Part shown: positions 1 to 5,112 of the stretch, piece by piece
Layout of the letters: each line of letters begins with the position of its first letter
How positions within the stretch are numbered: the first letter of the stretch is position 1
From: Gemmatimonadota bacterium
Lineage (GTDB): Bacteria; Latescibacterota; UBA2968; UBA8231
Direction of reading: 5' to 3'
DNA: 5,112 nt
Assembly (NCBI GenBank): GCA_009845645.1
Contig: VXZF01000400.1
Span: 1-5,112, forward strand
The notes under the pieces: generated by a model
Databases searched by the model: none
What the model was told of the DNA's origin: nothing
Seen by the model: the letters and a program-made list of their open reading frames with translations, nothing else
Program-made: the position numbers and the translations under genes

Positions 1-53
1 CCCGTGTCGTGCAACAAGACGTCGGGGTGATAGATCAAGGCGGTCCTAGCCAC
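1..53 (-). CDS. Histone deacetylase/AcuC-family deacylase, N-terminal fragment (runs off left edge)
   Basis: Reading the minus strand from a GTG at 53-51 gives MARTALIYHPDVLLHDTG, truncated by the window edge. The pattern YHPD followed by a few hydrophobic residues and HDTG matches the extreme N-terminus of the arginase/deacetylase-fold family (class II HDACs, AcuC, acetylpolyamine amidohydrolases), where HDTG normally precedes an HPE motif that would lie just outside the window. Family members are zinc-dependent cytoplasmic enzymes that remove acetyl or related acyl groups from lysines, polyamines or similar amides. The catalytic His/Asp zinc site is not in view, so activity and substrate cannot be judged. 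The start overlaps the last 8 bp of the upstream NUDIX gene (GTGGCTAG), which suggests translational coupling in one operon. A GGAG lies about 12 nt upstream of the GTG. Only 17 full codons are visible; the family call rests on a short but distinctive motif. Confidence 0.62.
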   Translation of the reverse strand, partial: MARTALIYHPDVLLHDT

Positions 54-585
54 AGTTTACTACTGCTCCAGCGTCGATAGATGCAATGGCGCGGCGTCCG
101 AGGATGCGGATGTCCTCGGCGATGGCCGCATCGCCCAAGGCGGCGTGGTCGCACCAACGCAATTGCGTGGATTCACGGGGGTTGACGCGGGCGTGCCCGC
201 TTACCACGCGGCTAAAGTAAATTAGGTCTATGTGCTGATGGCCCGGTTCGATGTCCTCTAGGAGGATACACGCGGGGCGGTACAGAACGGCGACCCGTCC
301 CCATTGCTCTTGTTGGCCCAACAACTCAACGGTCAGGCCGGTTTCTTCGCGCACTTCGCGGAGGGCGGCTTCTTCGGGCAGTTCGCCCGGGTCGATGTGG
401 CCGCCTGGGGGCAGCCAAGCCTGCATTTTCTTGTGCCACAGCAAGAGGGTGGCTCCCTCGTGGACGACAAAGGTCGTCGCCGTAAAGTCGCGGGTGATTG
501 CCGCCAAGGTGTCCGCTCGTCGCGCGTTTGATGGAGGAAAAGCAAGGGCGTTTGCAGCGCGCCGGAGGTCAATATAGCCGGTCAC
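46..585 (-). CDS. NUDIX hydrolase
   Basis: This 179-residue protein hydrolyses, by family, a nucleoside diphosphate linked to another moiety (for example ADP-ribose, a nucleotide sugar or an oxidised nucleotide), probably in the cytosol; the substrate cannot be read from the sequence. A perfect Nudix box occupies residues 62-84: G62, E68, R76-E77, E80-E81 and G83-L84, the helix that binds catalytic Mg2+. It is preceded by the beta strand with LLLWHKK and WLPPGGHIDPGE, and followed by a conserved HQHIDLIYF strand near residues 117-125. The start is a GTG at 585 without a clear Shine-Dalgarno. An in-frame TTG at 507 would give a protein beginning close to the RDFTATTFVV strand and is a real alternative. 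The frame is also open for about 22 codons upstream of the GTG with no ATG, GTG or TTG. It is divergent from the E2 gene and overlaps the downstream deacylase-like gene by 8 bp, so the two probably form an operon. Confidence 0.93.
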   Translation of the reverse strand: MTGYIDLRRAANALAFPPSNARRADTLAAITRDFTATTFVVHEGATLLLWHKKMQAWLPPGGHIDPGELPEEAALREVREETGLTVELLGQQEQWGRVAVLYRPACILLEDIEPGHQHIDLIYFSRVVSGHARVNPRESTQLRWCDHAALGDAAIAEDIRILGRRAIASIDAGAVVNCG

Positions 586-622
586 TTGGTGGAACGAAAG
601 CTCACGATAGCCCCGCGCTGCA

Positions 623-650
623 TTGACCAGCTTTTCTCGCCAATTATTTT
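623..650 (+). promoter_or_regulatory. Putative sigma70-type promoter of the E2 gene
   Basis: TTGACC (623-628, 5 of 6 to the -35 consensus) is followed after 16 bp by TATTTT (645-650, 4 of 6 to the -10 consensus), in the 104-bp gap between the divergent NUDIX and E2 genes. Transcription would start near 657 and leave a leader of about 33 nt before the E2 ATG. On the minus strand the same AT-rich patch reads TAAAAT (651-646, 5 of 6), a possible -10 for the NUDIX operon, although I see no good -35 for it. This is predicted by eye only. Confidence 0.45.
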
Positions 651-680
651 ACAAGGCTGAGTTTTGCATTCCTTCAGACT

Positions 681-687
681 GAGAGAG
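681..687 (+). promoter_or_regulatory. Ribosome binding site of the E2 gene
   Basis: The purine run GAGAGAG ends 2 nt before the ATG at 690, and its GAG cores lie about 2-6 nt from the start. It is imperfect but is the only purine-rich stretch here. It supports ATG 690, which is also where the conserved lipoyl-domain N-terminus begins. Confidence 0.45.
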
Positions 688-689
688 AT

Positions 690-1925
690 ATGGCTACTGA
701 GATTGTCATGCCCAAATTGGGGCTGACCATGGAAAGCGGCGCAATAAGCGCTTGGTTGGTAGAAGAAGGTCAGGAAGTGCAAAAGGGCCAAGCCCTGTTG
801 GAAATCGCCACCGACAAGGTGACGATGGAAGTCGAAGCGCAGGCCGACGGGATCCTGCGCAAAATTCTGGTGCCGGTCGGCCAAGAAGTACCGGTATCGA
901 CGACGATCGGCGTCATCGCTACCGCCGACGAAGACATCGACTCGTATGTCGCCGCTGCTCCGAGCGACTCGGCTCCACCGGCAACTCCAGCTCCTGTTGC
1001 TGCTCCACCACCAACTTCGGCTCCGGCTGCATCAACTCCGGTCTCGCCGGCCCCCGCACCCTCCGTTGCTACCGACGGGCAGCGGCCGCATAAGACCTCG
1101 CCCAAAGCGCGCAAAATAGCCGCCGAGCACGGCCTCGATCTTTCTGGCGTCAATGGAAGTGGCCCCGGAGGACGGATCGTCAGCGCCGATGTGCTGGCCT
1201 TGGTCGAGCAAGTTCGGCTAGCCCCGGCTCCGGCCCCGACAGCCCCGGTCGCCGAAGGGCTGATTGAACTGAGCCGGGCCGAGCAAGTGGCCGCCGAGCG
1301 GCTGACGGCTAGCTACCAACATATCCCACACATTCACATCAGCATGGACGTGTCGGCCGTGTGGTTGCAGCAATTCCGCACCGGTTACCAGCTAGAAGGC
1401 AAAAAAATCTCCTTCAACGATTTGATCGTCAAAGCCACGGCCCGCACCCTAAGCGAATTCCCTCGCGTCAACAGCTTGGAAGAGGACGGTCACTTCCGCT
1501 ACGCCTCCCAAATCAACGTCGGCGTTGCCGTAGCGGCCGAGCAGGGTTTGGTGGTTCCAGTCATTCGCGACGCAGCCGAAAAGACGGTCGAGGAAATTGC
1601 CTTAGAAGGGACGCGGCTGATCGACGCAGCTCGCCGCGGCGAGCTAGGCCCCGACGACATGTTGGGCGGCACTTTCACCATCTCGAATTTGGGCATGTTC
1701 GGCGTCTCCCGCTTTACTGCGATCATTAACCCTCCCCAAGTGGCGATCCTAGCCGTCGGGGCCATAGAAAATAGGGTAGTAGCTTCTGGGGCTGACGCAT
1801 TTGCCGTGCGCCCTCAGTTAACCTTGACGCTGGCCGCGGATCACCGCGTCGTCGATGGCGCGCTGGCCGCCCGATTCCTCGCTCGGCTCAAGGAGGTACT
1901 AGAAACACCCGGCCTGCTCGGCTAG
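690..1925 (+). CDS. Dihydrolipoamide acyltransferase (E2) of a 2-oxo acid dehydrogenase complex, probably pyruvate dehydrogenase type
   Basis: E2 forms the core of the complex. Its lipoyl arm carries the acyl group from E1 and the catalytic domain passes it to CoA, typically making acetyl-CoA from pyruvate. The 411 residues hold the full order of parts: one lipoyl domain (about 1-80) with the lipoyl-lysine K43 in TDKVTMEVEA; an Ala/Pro-rich linker (about 88-133); a peripheral subunit-binding domain (about 134-172, SPKARKIAAEHG and GSGPGGRI); a second short APAPAP linker; and the catalytic domain (about 192-411) ending with DHRVVDG, whose H385 and D389 are the catalytic pair. The ISNLGMFGV and AIINPPQ segments resemble pyruvate (PdhC) enzymes most, but an acetoin (AcoC) or branched-chain complex cannot be excluded. 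The length is normal and nothing is broken. No E1 or E3 gene lies within the window: upstream is the divergent NUDIX gene and downstream is ftsH, so the partners must be encoded elsewhere. Confidence 0.95.
   Translation: MATEIVMPKLGLTMESGAISAWLVEEGQEVQKGQALLEIATDKVTMEVEAQADGILRKILVPVGQEVPVSTTIGVIATADEDIDSYVAAAPSDSAPPATPAPVAAPPPTSAPAASTPVSPAPAPSVATDGQRPHKTSPKARKIAAEHGLDLSGVNGSGPGGRIVSADVLALVEQVRLAPAPAPTAPVAEGLIELSRAEQVAAERLTASYQHIPHIHISMDVSAVWLQQFRTGYQLEGKKISFNDLIVKATARTLSEFPRVNSLEEDGHFRYASQINVGVAVAAEQGLVVPVIRDAAEKTVEEIALEGTRLIDAARRGELGPDDMLGGTFTISNLGMFGVSRFTAIINPPQVAILAVGAIENRVVASGADAFAVRPQLTLTLAADHRVVDGALAARFLARLKEVLETPGLLG
951..1088 (+). repeat. Low-complexity Ala/Pro linker-coding stretch inside the E2 gene
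   Basis: This stretch encodes roughly residues 88-133, almost only Ala, Pro, Ser, Thr and Val, with recurring GCTCC/GCTCCA units at the DNA level. It is the flexible swinging-arm linker between the lipoyl and subunit-binding domains. It is a degenerate compositional repeat rather than an exact tandem array. A second, shorter version (APAPAP) lies at about residues 178-186. Confidence 0.75.
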
Positions 1926-1937
1926 CAGCCCCTCACC

Positions 1938-1966
1938 TTGACCCTATCTAGGCCGCCGGTTATCTT
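1938..1966 (+). promoter_or_regulatory. Putative sigma70-type promoter of ftsH
   Basis: In the 119-bp gap between the E2 stop and the ftsH ATG, TTGACC (1938-1943, 5 of 6 to -35 consensus) is followed after the ideal 17 bp by TATCTT (1961-1966, 4 of 6 to -10 consensus). Transcription would start near 1973, giving a leader of about 70 nt. The -35 hexamer is identical to the one proposed for the E2 gene. No heat-shock-type (sigma32 or CIRCE) element is apparent, and there is no strong terminator after the E2 gene, so read-through from E2 is also possible. Predicted by eye. Confidence 0.45.
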
Positions 1967-2044
1967 CAAAACCGCCCCAAATTGGCCTTTTCGCCCTTGC
2001 GTACTGTGGGTGGAAGAGCGCGTTCTGGCATCGGAAAACAACCC

Positions 2045-3946
2045 ATGAAATTCGAGAAAAAGACCCAGCTTTCCATTGCGTACGCCGTCCTTACGCTGCT
2101 CCTGCTCCTGAGTCTGCAAAACTACTTCGCCAACCAAGTTGAAACCCTTCCGTACAGCCAGTTCCGGGAGTGGATCAAAAGCGGACAGGTCATTGAGTGT
2201 ACCTTCAGCGGCGAGTTCATCCACGGTCGCGCCAATGTCGATGGCCAAGAGATCAGCTTCCGCACCGCGGTCATAGATGATCCCGAAATCATTGGCCTAC
2301 TCGAAGAACACCAAGTCGAGTTTACCCGCCAGCCCAGCAACAATTGGTTCACGCAGCTTTTGTCGTGGATCCTGCCCGCGCTGATCTTCGTGGGGATTTG
2401 GCTGTTTATCATCCGTCGCATGAGCGGGGGAGGCGGCCTGATGTCCATTGGCAAGAGCAAGGCCAAGGTGTACATGGAGAAGGGAACGGGCATTACCTTC
2501 GACGACGTGGCGGGCATTGACGAGGCCAAGGAAGAGTTGCAGGAGATCGTCGAGTTTTTGCGTACCCCCGAGCGATTTCAGGCCCTCGGCGGTCGGATTC
2601 CGCGTGGGGTCTTACTCGTGGGTTCACCGGGCACGGGTAAGACTCTGTTGGCCAAGGCCGTCGCCGGCGAGGCGAGCGTGCCCTTTTTCTCGCTCAGCGG
2701 CTCCGATTTTGTCGAGATGTTCGTCGGGGTAGGGGCCGCGCGTGTGCGCGACCTTTTTGAACAGGCCAAAAAACACGCTCCGGCCATTATCTTCATCGAC
2801 GAGCTCGACGCCTTGGGCAAGGCCCGGGGAGCTGGCTCTTTTGGCGGCCACGACGAGCGCGAGCAGACGCTTAACCAACTCCTCACCGAGCTGGACGGCT
2901 TCGATACCAACGCCGGCGTGATCCTCATGGCCGCGACCAACCGGCCGGAAATCCTCGACCCGGCCTTGCTGCGCCCCGGTCGCTTTGACCGCACCGTGGC
3001 TGTGGACCGACCCGATGTCAAGGGGCGCGCCGCCATCCTCGGGATCCACGCCAAGGAAGTCAAGCTGGCTCCAGACGTAGATCTGCACAAACTGGCCGTG
3101 CGCACTCCGGGTTTTGCCGGAGCGGACTTGGCCAATGTCGTCAATGAAGCGGCTCTCTTGGCGGCGCGAAGAGATAAAGATGCCATCACCATGTCCGAGT
3201 TGGAAGAGGCGATTGAGCGCTCGGTGGCTGGGCTGGAGCGCAAAAGCCGGGTGCTCAACGAGAAGGAGCGCCGGATCGTCGCGTACCACGAGGCCGGTCA
3301 TGCCATCGTCGGCGAGATTTTGCCCGAGGCCAATCCGGTGCAGAAGATCTCCATCGTATCGCGGGGCATCGCCGCCTTGGGCTACACGCTGAATATGCCG
3401 CTGGAGGACCGCTATCTAATGACCAAGGAGGAACTGGAGGATTCCCTAGCGGCGATCTTGGGTGGTCGGGCGGCCGAGGAGATTGTCTTTGGCGAAATAT
3501 CCACCGGCGCGGCCAACGACTTGCAGCAGGCCACGCAAATGGCCGAGCGGATGGTCAAAGAGTTTGGCATGAGCCAGCGGATTGGCTTGGTCGCCCATCG
3601 AACGGACCGCTCGCAACAGTTGCTGGGCATGACCCCGGCCGACCGTCCGTACAGCGACGAGACGGCCAAGCTCATCGACGAGGAAATCAAGGGCATCATC
3701 GGCGCGGGATACGCACGGGCCAAGGACCTACTCACCCAGCATCGGCAGGCGATGGAGGATGTCGTCGAGATACTTTTTGAGAACGAGGTTATGGACGGCG
3801 ACCAACTGCGTAACGTACTCGTAGAGAACGGTATAGAACTGCCCCCTAGGCCCAAACAAGAAGCTCCGCCCGACAGCCCCGCCGCCGAGCCGCAGGCCAA
3901 CGGCAATGCTCCGCAGTCGGAAGAGGAAGAGCGCGAGGTCTCCTAG
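2045..3946 (+). CDS. ftsH: ATP-dependent zinc metalloprotease FtsH
   Basis: FtsH is a membrane-anchored hexameric AAA+ protease that extracts and degrades misfolded membrane proteins and short-lived regulators. The 633 residues show: TM1 (about 11-25), an extracytoplasmic domain (about 26-102), TM2 (about 103-123) and a glycine-rich hinge (SGGGG). The AAA module follows, with Walker A GSPGTGKT (193-200), pore loop FVG (226-228), Walker [11 protein letters not shown] (248-257; D252, E253) and the second region of homology ending RPGRFDR, with arginine fingers R313 and R316. The peptidase has HEAGH (H415, E416, H419) and the third zinc ligand D492 in [11 protein letters not shown]. The tail (about 600-633) is Pro-rich then acidic (SEEEEREVS). 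Every catalytic residue is present and the length is normal. I chose ATG 2045 over the in-frame TTG at 1982, because the latter adds 21 residues unlike the family and homologues start with a short charged stretch before TM1. The Shine-Dalgarno (GGAA, 2034-2037) is weak. The first proline of the usual GPPGTGKT is Ser here. Confidence 0.97.
   Translation: MKFEKKTQLSIAYAVLTLLLLLSLQNYFANQVETLPYSQFREWIKSGQVIECTFSGEFIHGRANVDGQEISFRTAVIDDPEIIGLLEEHQVEFTRQPSNNWFTQLLSWILPALIFVGIWLFIIRRMSGGGGLMSIGKSKAKVYMEKGTGITFDDVAGIDEAKEELQEIVEFLRTPERFQALGGRIPRGVLLVGSPGTGKTLLAKAVAGEASVPFFSLSGSDFVEMFVGVGAARVRDLFEQAKKHAPAIIFIDELDALGKARGAGSFGGHDEREQTLNQLLTELDGFDTNAGVILMAATNRPEILDPALLRPGRFDRTVAVDRPDVKGRAAILGIHAKEVKLAPDVDLHKLAVRTPGFAGADLANVVNEAALLAARRDKDAITMSELEEAIERSVAGLERKSRVLNEKERRIVAYHEAGHAIVGEILPEANPVQKISIVSRGIAALGYTLNMPLEDRYLMTKEELEDSLAAILGGRAAEEIVFGEISTGAANDLQQATQMAERMVKEFGMSQRIGLVAHRTDRSQQLLGMTPADRPYSDETAKLIDEEIKGIIGAGYARAKDLLTQHRQAMEDVVEILFENEVMDGDQLRNVLVENGIELPPRPKQEAPPDSPAAEPQANGNAPQSEEEEREVS
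3943..3946. other. Shared CTAG palindrome holding the stop codons of ftsH and the RidA-family gene
   Basis: The ftsH stop TAG is 3944-3946 on the plus strand, and the convergent gene's TAG is 3945-3943 on the minus strand, so the two coding regions overlap by these four bases. There is no intergenic space for a conventional hairpin terminator, and I see no compact GC hairpin with a T run on either side. Transcripts from the two genes must overlap or end inside the opposite coding region. Confidence 0.9.
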
Positions 3947-4398
3947 CCTACGGCGGCGATGACTTCCAACTCAACGGCTGCTCCCAGCGGCAAGCTGGCG
4001 ACGCCGACGGCCAAGCGTGCGTGTATCCCCTTATCTCCAAGGACTGAGGCCAGCAGATCGGAAGCGCCATTGATCACGTTGGCATGGGCCGAAAAACCGA
4101 GTGCCGAGGCTACGTATCCTCCCAAGCGGACAATGGAGACCGAGTCGAGGTCGCCGGTTTCGGCTTTGAGAACGCTCAGGGCGTTGAGAGCGCACAACTT
4201 GGCAGCCTCATATCCTGCTTCGACATCCAAGTCCTCGCCTACTATTCCCGCGTATTGGATCTGGCCGGCTAGTAGGGGCAATTGACCTGAGACGAAGATC
4301 AAAGGGCCGCTTTGCACGGCACGGGTATAGGAGCCGGCCGGTTGGGGCGGAGGGGGAAGTTGTAGGTTGAGGTCTCTTAGTTTTTCTTCCACAGACAT
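3943..4398 (-). CDS. RidA/YjgF/YER057c/UK114-family protein
   Basis: This 151-residue protein has the single chorismate-mutase-like domain of the Rid family, small cytosolic trimers. Founding members deaminate reactive enamine/imine intermediates released by PLP enzymes; some older annotations call the family endoribonuclease L-PSP. Seen here: FVSGQLPLL (about 35-43), the helix with AAKLCALNALSVL (about 65-77), and HARLAVGVASLPLGAAVELEVIA (about 126-148). R128 aligns with the carboxylate-binding Arg of E. coli RidA (R105) and E143/E145 fall in the terminal strand, so the active-site Arg is kept. The VINGASDLL and GVASLPLGAAVE segments point to the longer (about 150-residue) YjgF_like_1 branch rather than canonical 128-residue RidA, so the exact substrate is unknown. 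The frame is open upstream to 4572, but ATG 4398 has a GGGAG 7 nt before it and fits the family length. It is convergent with ftsH and divergent from the transporter. Confidence 0.93.
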   Translation of the reverse strand: MSVEEKLRDLNLQLPPPPQPAGSYTRAVQSGPLIFVSGQLPLLAGQIQYAGIVGEDLDVEAGYEAAKLCALNALSVLKAETGDLDSVSIVRLGGYVASALGFSAHANVINGASDLLASVLGDKGIHARLAVGVASLPLGAAVELEVIAAVG

Positions 4399-4405
4399 GT
4401 TAAAT

Positions 4406-4410
4406 CTCCC
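4406..4410 (-). promoter_or_regulatory. Ribosome binding site deciding the RidA-family start
   Basis: On the minus strand GGGAG lies 7 nt before the ATG at 4398-4396. It is the best Shine-Dalgarno in the window. It favours the 151-residue product over the 209-codon open frame starting at 4572, whose first 58 codons would overlap the divergent transporter gene. Confidence 0.8.
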
Positions 4411-4436
4411 ATGGCTTCGGGCTAGTTGGCGCGAGT

Positions 4437-4464
4437 AATATAGGACGCCCAATGACTCCGGCAA
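4437..4464 (-). promoter_or_regulatory. Putative sigma70-type promoter of the RidA-family gene
   Basis: Reading the minus strand, TTGCCG (4464-4459, 4 of 6 to -35 consensus) is followed after 16 bp by TATATT (4442-4437, 5 of 6 to -10 consensus). Transcription would start near 4430, about 30 nt before the ATG. On the plus strand the same patch reads TAATAT (4436-4441), a weak -10 candidate for the transporter, without a good -35. Predicted by eye. Confidence 0.45.
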
Positions 4465-4480
4465 GAGAGCAATGCGCAGT

Positions 4481-5112
4481 ATGAGATTCGCCAGAGGGAG
4501 CGTCCTCGAACCCTTGGCCAACGGCGATTTCGTGCGCCTGTGGTTGGCCAACGGCCTCTGGTGGCAGGCCATGTGGATGGAGATGCTGGCGCTGGGGTGG
4601 CTGGCTTTGGAGCTGACTAATTCTCCGTGGTGGGTCCAGGTTATCGGCTTTTACCGAGCCATCCCCCTGCTGATTATGGGTTTGTTCGGCTCGGTGATTA
4701 CCGATCGCTTTAAGCGGCGCTACATCGTTTGGACCTTGCAGTTGGTCAATGTGCTGGGGACGGGGCTGTTGGCACTTTTGCTCTTTTTGGGGCGGCTTGA
4801 GCTATGGCATTTGTCGGTGGTGTCGCTGGTATTGGGGGCCTCTTGGGCGCTGGATTGGCCGACCCGGCGCAGCATGGTGCCCGATCTAGTTGGCAAGGCC
4901 CGCACGGTCGATGCCATGGTGCTGGAGAACGTCATTCAAGGATTTACGCGCATTGCTGGCCCCTTGGCGGCGGGCTATGTCACCGCGGCCTATGGCAGCT
5001 TGGGTGCTCTGTTGGTGTTGGTCGGGCTAGGTGCCCTGGCGCTGGTTTTGTTGTCGGGCCTCAAGACAGACTCCAGAGCACCTAGTCAGGGCACGTGGGC
5101 GGCGGGCTGGGC
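4481..5112 (+). CDS. Major facilitator superfamily transporter (MFS_3/EntS-like), N-terminal part, runs off right edge
   Basis: An open frame from 4481 to the window end gives 210 complete codons without a stop, roughly the first half of a typical 400-residue MFS carrier. These proton-coupled inner-membrane permeases move small molecules; the MFS_3 group contains exporters such as the siderophore exporter EntS and drug efflux proteins. Hydrophobic segments lie at about residues 24-44, 50-72, 84-103, 110-125 and 158-192. After TM2 comes a motif-A loop, SVITDRFKRR (71-80), where the first Gly of GxxxDRxGRR is Ser. WALDWPTRRSMVPDLV (122-137) and the RIAGPLAAG block (157-165) match the MFS_3 pattern of D-x-P-x-R followed by VPxLV and RxxGPxxAG. 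The ATG at 4481 has an AAGAGAG 11 nt upstream. An in-frame ATG at 4472 adds three residues and is almost equally possible, but sits only 2 nt from that site. The substrate cannot be inferred. It is divergent from the RidA-family gene. Confidence 0.9.
   Translation, partial: MRFARGSVLEPLANGDFVRLWLANGLWWQAMWMEMLALGWLALELTNSPWWVQVIGFYRAIPLLIMGLFGSVITDRFKRRYIVWTLQLVNVLGTGLLALLLFLGRLELWHLSVVSLVLGASWALDWPTRRSMVPDLVGKARTVDAMVLENVIQGFTRIAGPLAAGYVTAAYGSLGALLVLVGLGALALVLLSGLKTDSRAPSQGTWAAGW

Noticed and set aside
586..651. An open stretch of about 22 codons upstream of the NUDIX GTG (including LVNAARGYREL), possibly a longer N-terminus
   Set aside because: The only candidate initiator is a CTG, no Shine-Dalgarno precedes it, and the stretch overlaps the proposed divergent promoter.
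951..1088. Tandem-repeat or CRISPR-like array in the E2 gene
   Set aside because: The GCTCC-rich pattern is the codon-level trace of the Ala/Pro linker, with no regular period or spacers.
1949..1980. Possible terminator hairpin after E2 (CGGTT, 8-nt loop, AACCG)
   Set aside because: The stem is only 5 bp with no T run after it, and it overlaps the better-supported ftsH promoter.
2578..3301. Two long minus-strand open frames (about 225 codons each) opposite ftsH
   Set aside because: They lie inside the conserved AAA domain of ftsH, are rich in Ser/Arg/Ala with no recognisable domain, and are typical antisense shadows of a GC-rich gene.
3880..3958. 8-bp inverted repeat CGCCGCCG / CGGCGGCG flanking the ftsH stop
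   Set aside because: The arms are 63 bp apart and made of common GC-rich Ala/Pro codons, so chance is likely and no terminator structure follows.
4399..4572. The 58-codon upstream extension of the RidA-family frame
   Set aside because: It has no family similarity, crosses the divergent promoter region and the start of the transporter, and the internal ATG at 4398 has a good GGGAG.
1..5112. A novel defence, mobile or secondary-metabolite system
   Set aside because: All six genes fall in well-known housekeeping families. There are no terminal repeats, integrase, transposase or toxin genes, and no compositional break is visible by eye.

Overview
The window is ordinary, densely packed bacterial chromosome with moderately high GC. 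It holds six protein-coding genes, two of them cut by the window edges. There is no RNA gene, mobile element, CRISPR array or obvious transferred island. The gene style suggests a free-living bacterium. The histone-deacetylase-like protein next to a NUDIX hydrolase, the single-lipoyl E2 and the MFS_3-type transporter made me think of Chloroflexota (Dehalococcoidia/SAR202-like). That is an impression from protein style, not a demonstrated placement. || Left block, minus strand (1-585): a NUDIX hydrolase with a perfect Nudix box is followed, with an 8-bp overlap, by the first 17 complete codons of a gene that looks like a histone deacetylase/AcuC-family deacylase and runs off the left edge. Both use GTG starts and are probably co-transcribed. 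|| Centre, plus strand (690-3946): diverging from the NUDIX gene is a dihydrolipoamide acyltransferase (E2) with lipoyl, subunit-binding and catalytic domains. No E1 or E3 gene follows it. After a 119-bp gap containing its own promoter-like sequence comes ftsH, the membrane-anchored AAA+ zinc protease, with all catalytic motifs intact. || Right block (3943-5112): a RidA/YjgF-family protein on the minus strand meets ftsH tail to tail, and the two stop codons lie in one CTAG palindrome. Diverging from it across a short AT-containing spacer is the N-terminal part of an MFS_3-type transporter that runs off the right edge. || Functionally the genes are housekeeping: central carbon flux into acyl-CoA (E2), membrane protein quality control (FtsH), probable enamine/imine damage control (RidA family), nucleotide-derivative hydrolysis (NUDIX), deacylation (HDAC-like) and export (MFS). 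I see no convincing undescribed system. The points most worth a second look are the translationally coupled NUDIX-deacylase pair facing the E2 gene, the shared AT-rich cores of both divergent promoter regions, the terminator-less tail-to-tail stop overlap and the isolated E2.
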